A stretch of DNA of 56,493 nucleotides from JASDSY01 sp041441465 (GTDB lineage: Bacteria > Muiribacteriota > UBA9980): contig JASDSY010000027.1 of the NCBI GenBank assembly GCA_041441465.1, positions 1-56,493 of the forward strand. Direction: 5' to 3'. Positions 53,923-56,493 of this stretch are shown here, one piece after another. A model generated the notes under the pieces. That model was not told where the DNA came from. It searched no databases and saw only the letters and a list, made by a program, of their open reading frames with translations. Both the position numbers and the translations under genes were made by a program. The number at the start of each line of letters is the position of its first letter. Within the stretch, counting starts at the first letter, position 1.

Positions 53923-56493
53923 TTATTTTTTCATGTTTAGTTTACAGAGCCTTTTATATTGTTGTCTTCGTTCACTTGAAGAAACAATATTAAGTTCTTC
54001 TCTATATTTTGTAACTGTTCTTCGAGCTATTTGTATTTCATGAGCAATTAGTTTTTCAGTAATAGTTTCATCAGACATAGGGTGATCCTGATTTTCTTCA
54101 TCAATTAATACTTTTATAAAATTTTTAATCATTCCCGATGAAAATATTGTTGAATAATATTTTTTATTTGTAAAATTAAAATTTTCAATCAAATAATTAA
54201 ATGTTTTAGCATCGCAATTTAAAATGGTTAAGTTTAGAATATTATTTCCAGAATTATCAATTAAAGTAAAGTCTGCTCCAACTTCAAGTAATAATTTTAC
54301 TATTTCTTCGTGATTATTTTTATAAGCGTGCATTAAAGCGGTTAATCCGTTGCAGTCTTGCATATTAATATCTGCCTTGTTATTAATAAGCAATTGAATA
54401 ATATTTTTATTACCAAATTCACAAGCAAACATTAAAGCTGTTTTACCAGAATTATCTTTAATATCAATATTAGCCTCATTATCAATTAAAAATTTAACAA
54501 TCTCTTCATTACTCTTTTCACATGCATATATTAGAGGTGTTTTTCCATATTTACTGCTTTTATCTATAATAGCCCCATTATTAATAAGTATTTTAACAAT
54601 TTCAATGTATCCTTCAGTGCAAGCATATATTAAAGCAGTTAAGCCGTAATTATCTTTAATATTAATGTCAGCCTTATTGTTAATTAAAAGCTTAATAAAT
54701 TCTTCATTGCCATACGTACAAGCCTCCATTAAAGCTGTTTTACCTTCAATGTTAATTTCATTGATATTTATATTATTTTTAATTAACAAGTTTATAATTT
54801 TCAATTCATTGTTATTCAATTCATTGTTATAATAAAAATAACTATATAGCTTACAAATAGTAATTAAAGCGTTGTTTCCGAGGTTATCTTTAATATTAAC
54901 GTTAGCCTTATTGTTAATTAAAAGCTTAATAAATTCTTCATTGTTTTCTTCACAAGCATACATTAAAGCTGTTTTACCATCATTGTTAATTTCATCAATA
55001 TTTATGCCATTATTAATTAAAAACTTTATAATTTTTATTCTTTTATTATAAGATAAATTGTCTGATATACAAATATTAATTAAAGCATTGTTTCCGAGGT
55101 TATCTTTAATATTAATATTAGCGTTATTATTGATTAAAAGCTTAATAAATTCTTCATTAAATTCATCATTGTCTTCTTCACAAGCAAGTATTAAAGCTGT
55201 TTTACCATCAATGTTAATTTCATCAATATTTATACCATTATTAATTAAAAACTTTATAATTTTTATTTTTTTATTATAAGGTAAATTGTCTGAATTATAA
55301 ATATTAATTAAAATATTGTTGCCGCTGTTATCTTTAATGTTAATATTAGCATTATTATTGATTAAAAGCTTAATAAGTTCTTCATTGCCTTTTTCACAAG
55401 CAAGTATTAAAGCCGTTTTACCATCATTGTTTATTCCATCAATATTTATACCATTATTAATTAAAAACTTTATAATTTTTATTCTTTCATTCTTATAAAA
55501 AAAACTGTGTGATATACAAATATTAATTAAAGCATTGTTTCCGCTGTTATCTTTAATATTAATATTAGCCTTATTATTGATTAAAAATTTAGCCATTTTT
55601 TCATTGCCATTTTCACAAGCAAGTATTAAAGCTGTTTTACCATCATTGTTAATTTCATCAATATTTATGCCATTATTAATTAAAAATTCTATATAAAATT
55701 TTATTTCATTAAGTTGGTTATAATAAAGTTTTATTTTATTAATTTGCATAAATTTATTATCATTAGAAAGAAATTTTAATGTTAATTCAAAGTTAATTTC
55801 TTTCTTTAAAAAAATACAACTATTCATTAAAATGTTATTGCTCAAATTATCTTTAATGTTAATTGTGATTTTATTAATAAATAAATTAGCTATTTTTATA
55901 TTTCCTCCCATGAAGGAATATATTAATATTGATTTATTTTCATTATCTATAATATCAATATTAGCACCATTTTCAACTAAACGTTTAACAATTTCTTCAT
56001 TGCCGTTTTTACATGCCAACATTAAAGCAGATTTACCTTCATAGTCAATTTCATTAATATCAATATTTTTTTCAATAAGTAATTTAACTATTTCTATATT
56101 TCCGGATTCGCAGGCAAACATTAATAAAGTTTCATTGCCATTTATTTTTATATTGATATCAGCATTGTTATCAATGAGTAATTTAATAATTTCCGTTTGA
56201 TTTATTTCACTTTCACAAGCGTAAATTAAAGCGTTTCTACCGTCATCATCAATCGTGTTAATATCAATATTTTTTTCAATAAGCAATTTAATAATTTCTA
56301 TATTTCCGGATCGGCAGGCAAACATTAACAAAGTTTTATTAGCGTTTGTTTTTATATTGATATCGGCATTGTTATCGATGAGTAATTTAATAATTTCCGT
56401 TTGATTTATTTCACTTTTACAAGCGTAAATTAAAGCGCTTTTCCCATAATCATCAATTTTGTTAATATTAATATTTTTTTCAATAAGTAATTT
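53923..56493 (-). CDS. Ankyrin-repeat protein with a C-terminal sigma-54 RpoN-box domain (N-terminus beyond window)
   Basis: The frame is open to the right edge (no stop upstream), so the N-terminus is outside; the TTG at 56331 is only an internal codon. The visible 856 codons hold about 20 ankyrin repeats (DGKTALILACENGNEKMAKF type), including four long copies of a ~73-residue double repeat. From about residue 780 the sequence changes to IFSSGMIKNFIKVLIDEE, PMSDETITEKL, then ARRTVTKYRE (53998-54027) and LNIVSSSERRQQYK. This matches the last ~70 residues of sigma-54: 'FSS...I+.LI..E....PLSD..I...L', then the RpoN box 'ARRTVAKYRE.L.IPSS..R'. The sigma-54 parts that bind core polymerase are not seen. 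In sigma-54 this part contacts the -24 promoter element. The last nine residues come from the insertion sequence. Native tail was probably KQGV. Function unknown. Confidence 0.88.
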   Translation of the reverse strand, partial: KLLIEKNININKIDDYGKSALIYACKSEINQTEIIKLLIDNNADINIKTNANKTLLMFACRSGNIEIIKLLIEKNIDINTIDDDGRNALIYACESEINQTEIIKLLIDNNADINIKINGNETLLMFACESGNIEIVKLLIEKNIDINEIDYEGKSALMLACKNGNEEIVKRLVENGANIDIIDNENKSILIYSFMGGNIKIANLFINKITINIKDNLSNNILMNSCIFLKKEINFELTLKFLSNDNKFMQINKIKLYYNQLNEIKFYIEFLINNGINIDEINNDGKTALILACENGNEKMAKFLINNKANINIKDNSGNNALINICISHSFFYKNERIKIIKFLINNGINIDGINNDGKTALILACEKGNEELIKLLINNNANINIKDNSGNNILINIYNSDNLPYNKKIKIIKFLINNGINIDEINIDGKTALILACEEDNDEFNEEFIKLLINNNANINIKDNLGNNALINICISDNLSYNKRIKIIKFLINNGINIDEINNDGKTALMYACEENNEEFIKLLINNKANVNIKDNLGNNALITICKLYSYFYYNNELNNNELKIINLLIKNNININEINIEGKTALMEACTYGNEEFIKLLINNKADINIKDNYGLTALIYACTEGYIEIVKILINNGAIIDKSSKYGKTPLIYACEKSNEEIVKFLIDNEANIDIKDNSGKTALMFACEFGNKNIIQLLINNKADINMQDCNGLTALMHAYKNNHEEIVKLLLEVGADFTLIDNSGNNILNLTILNCDAKTFNYLIENFNFTNKKYYSTIFSSGMIKNFIKVLIDEENQDHPMSDETITEKLIAHEIQIARRTVTKYREELNIVSSSERRQQYKRLCKLNMKK
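53929..53951 (-). repeat. Right terminal inverted repeat, now the 3' end of the ankyrin gene
   Basis: Reverse complement begins GGCTCTGTAAACTAAACATG. It encodes the final residues (RLCKLNMKK) of the interrupted ankyrin protein; the stop codon (53923-53925) lies just inside the element. Confidence 0.8.
53952..53959. repeat. Target-site duplication, right copy (TTTTATAT)
   Basis: Exact copy of 52768-52775, directly outside the right end of the insertion sequence. Confidence 0.85.
54780..55690 (-). repeat. Four tandem ~225-bp coding repeats inside the ankyrin gene
   Basis: Each unit encodes NNGINIDEINNDGKTAL, a second ankyrin repeat with NINIKDN-GNNALINI, then a 7- to 15-residue linker and RIKIIKFLI. 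Near identity at the DNA level (for example the repeated ATTAATTAAAAACTTTATAA) points to recent duplication or ongoing repeat-number change. Confidence 0.8.

Larger units (their letters stand above)
52776..53951 (+). mobile_element. IS6-family insertion sequence, complete (1,176 bp)
   Basis: It has imperfect terminal inverted repeats (left CGTTCTGTAAACTTAAATG at 52776; right, read inward, GGCTCTGTAAACTAAACATG at 53951), similar to the GGTTCTGTT/GGCACTGTT ends of known IS6 elements, an 8-bp direct duplication on both sides, and one transposase gene with DDE spacing of the family. It is inserted in the last codons of the ankyrin gene, whose present stop codon comes from the right repeat. Intact ends and an exact duplication suggest a recent insertion. 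Confidence 0.92.

Noticed and set aside
53923..54165. A decayed rpoN gene accidentally joined to an ankyrin gene
   Set aside because: There is no stop, frameshift or composition change between the ankyrin repeats and the RpoN-box segment, and the restored operon spacing shows the joined frame is the native one. A search of relatives should confirm this.
54780..55690. CRISPR-like array
   Set aside because: The repeats are ~225 bp, in frame and encode ankyrin repeats. There are no short repeats with unique spacers.

Overview
The window is a low-GC bacterial chromosome segment with 33 protein genes that I can support. Several of them are unusually long and modular. A Skp/OmpH-like periplasmic protein, a lipoprotein and many Sec signal peptides suggest a two-membrane (diderm) cell. 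Together with HEAT-repeat proteins, RsbU/STAS signalling parts, RNase Y, QueH, a GerW-family protein and a pilin-like tail, they suggest an uncultured candidate-phylum lineage. Something near Ca. Wallbacteria or Riflebacteria is a guess only; the sequence alone does not place it. Most intergenic regions carry textbook sigma-70 promoters, usually with 17-bp spacers.

Layout. 1-11 kb (minus): the end of a secreted proline-rich protein, and a 3,362-residue lipoprotein built from about 16 similar beta-type modules. 11-14.6 kb (plus): an RsbU-type phosphatase with two GAF domains, then dapF. 14.6-23.1 kb (minus): an unknown helical protein, a pilin-tailed secreted protein, a DUF3006 protein, a HEAT protein, a small protein, and purD coupled to a single-AAA Clp ATPase. 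23.2-26.7 kb (plus): a STAS protein, a HAMP membrane protein and a second HEAT protein. 27.1-30.4 kb (plus): a siroheme-reductase-like protein translationally coupled to a cytosolic CheA-like kinase. 30.6-39 kb (minus): two small proteins not longer than 48 residues, queH, a secreted protein, a 1,746-residue secreted protein and an OmpH-like protein. 39.3-51.3 kb: RNase Y, membrane proteins, ogt, a YkgJ-type protein, hisS, a GT-C-like protein, aspS, tpiA and gerW.

51.3-56.5 kb is a different, very AT-rich accessory region. It holds an HsdR-N-like nuclease, a complete IS6-type insertion sequence with an 8-bp target duplication, and a long ankyrin-repeat protein running off the right edge. The last ~70 native residues of the ankyrin protein match the C-terminal DNA-binding end of sigma-54, including the RpoN box ARRTVTKYRE. 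Removing the insertion sequence and one target copy restores a stop codon two bases before the nuclease start. The ankyrin/RpoN-box gene and the nuclease gene were therefore an operon. This is the most unusual system in the window.

Other points worth attention: triosephosphate isomerase carries an EutQ-like N-terminal segment; the two HEAT proteins share a three-repeat super-period; the reductase and kinase pair may be a redox sensor; and several intergenic regions hold dyads or structured elements.
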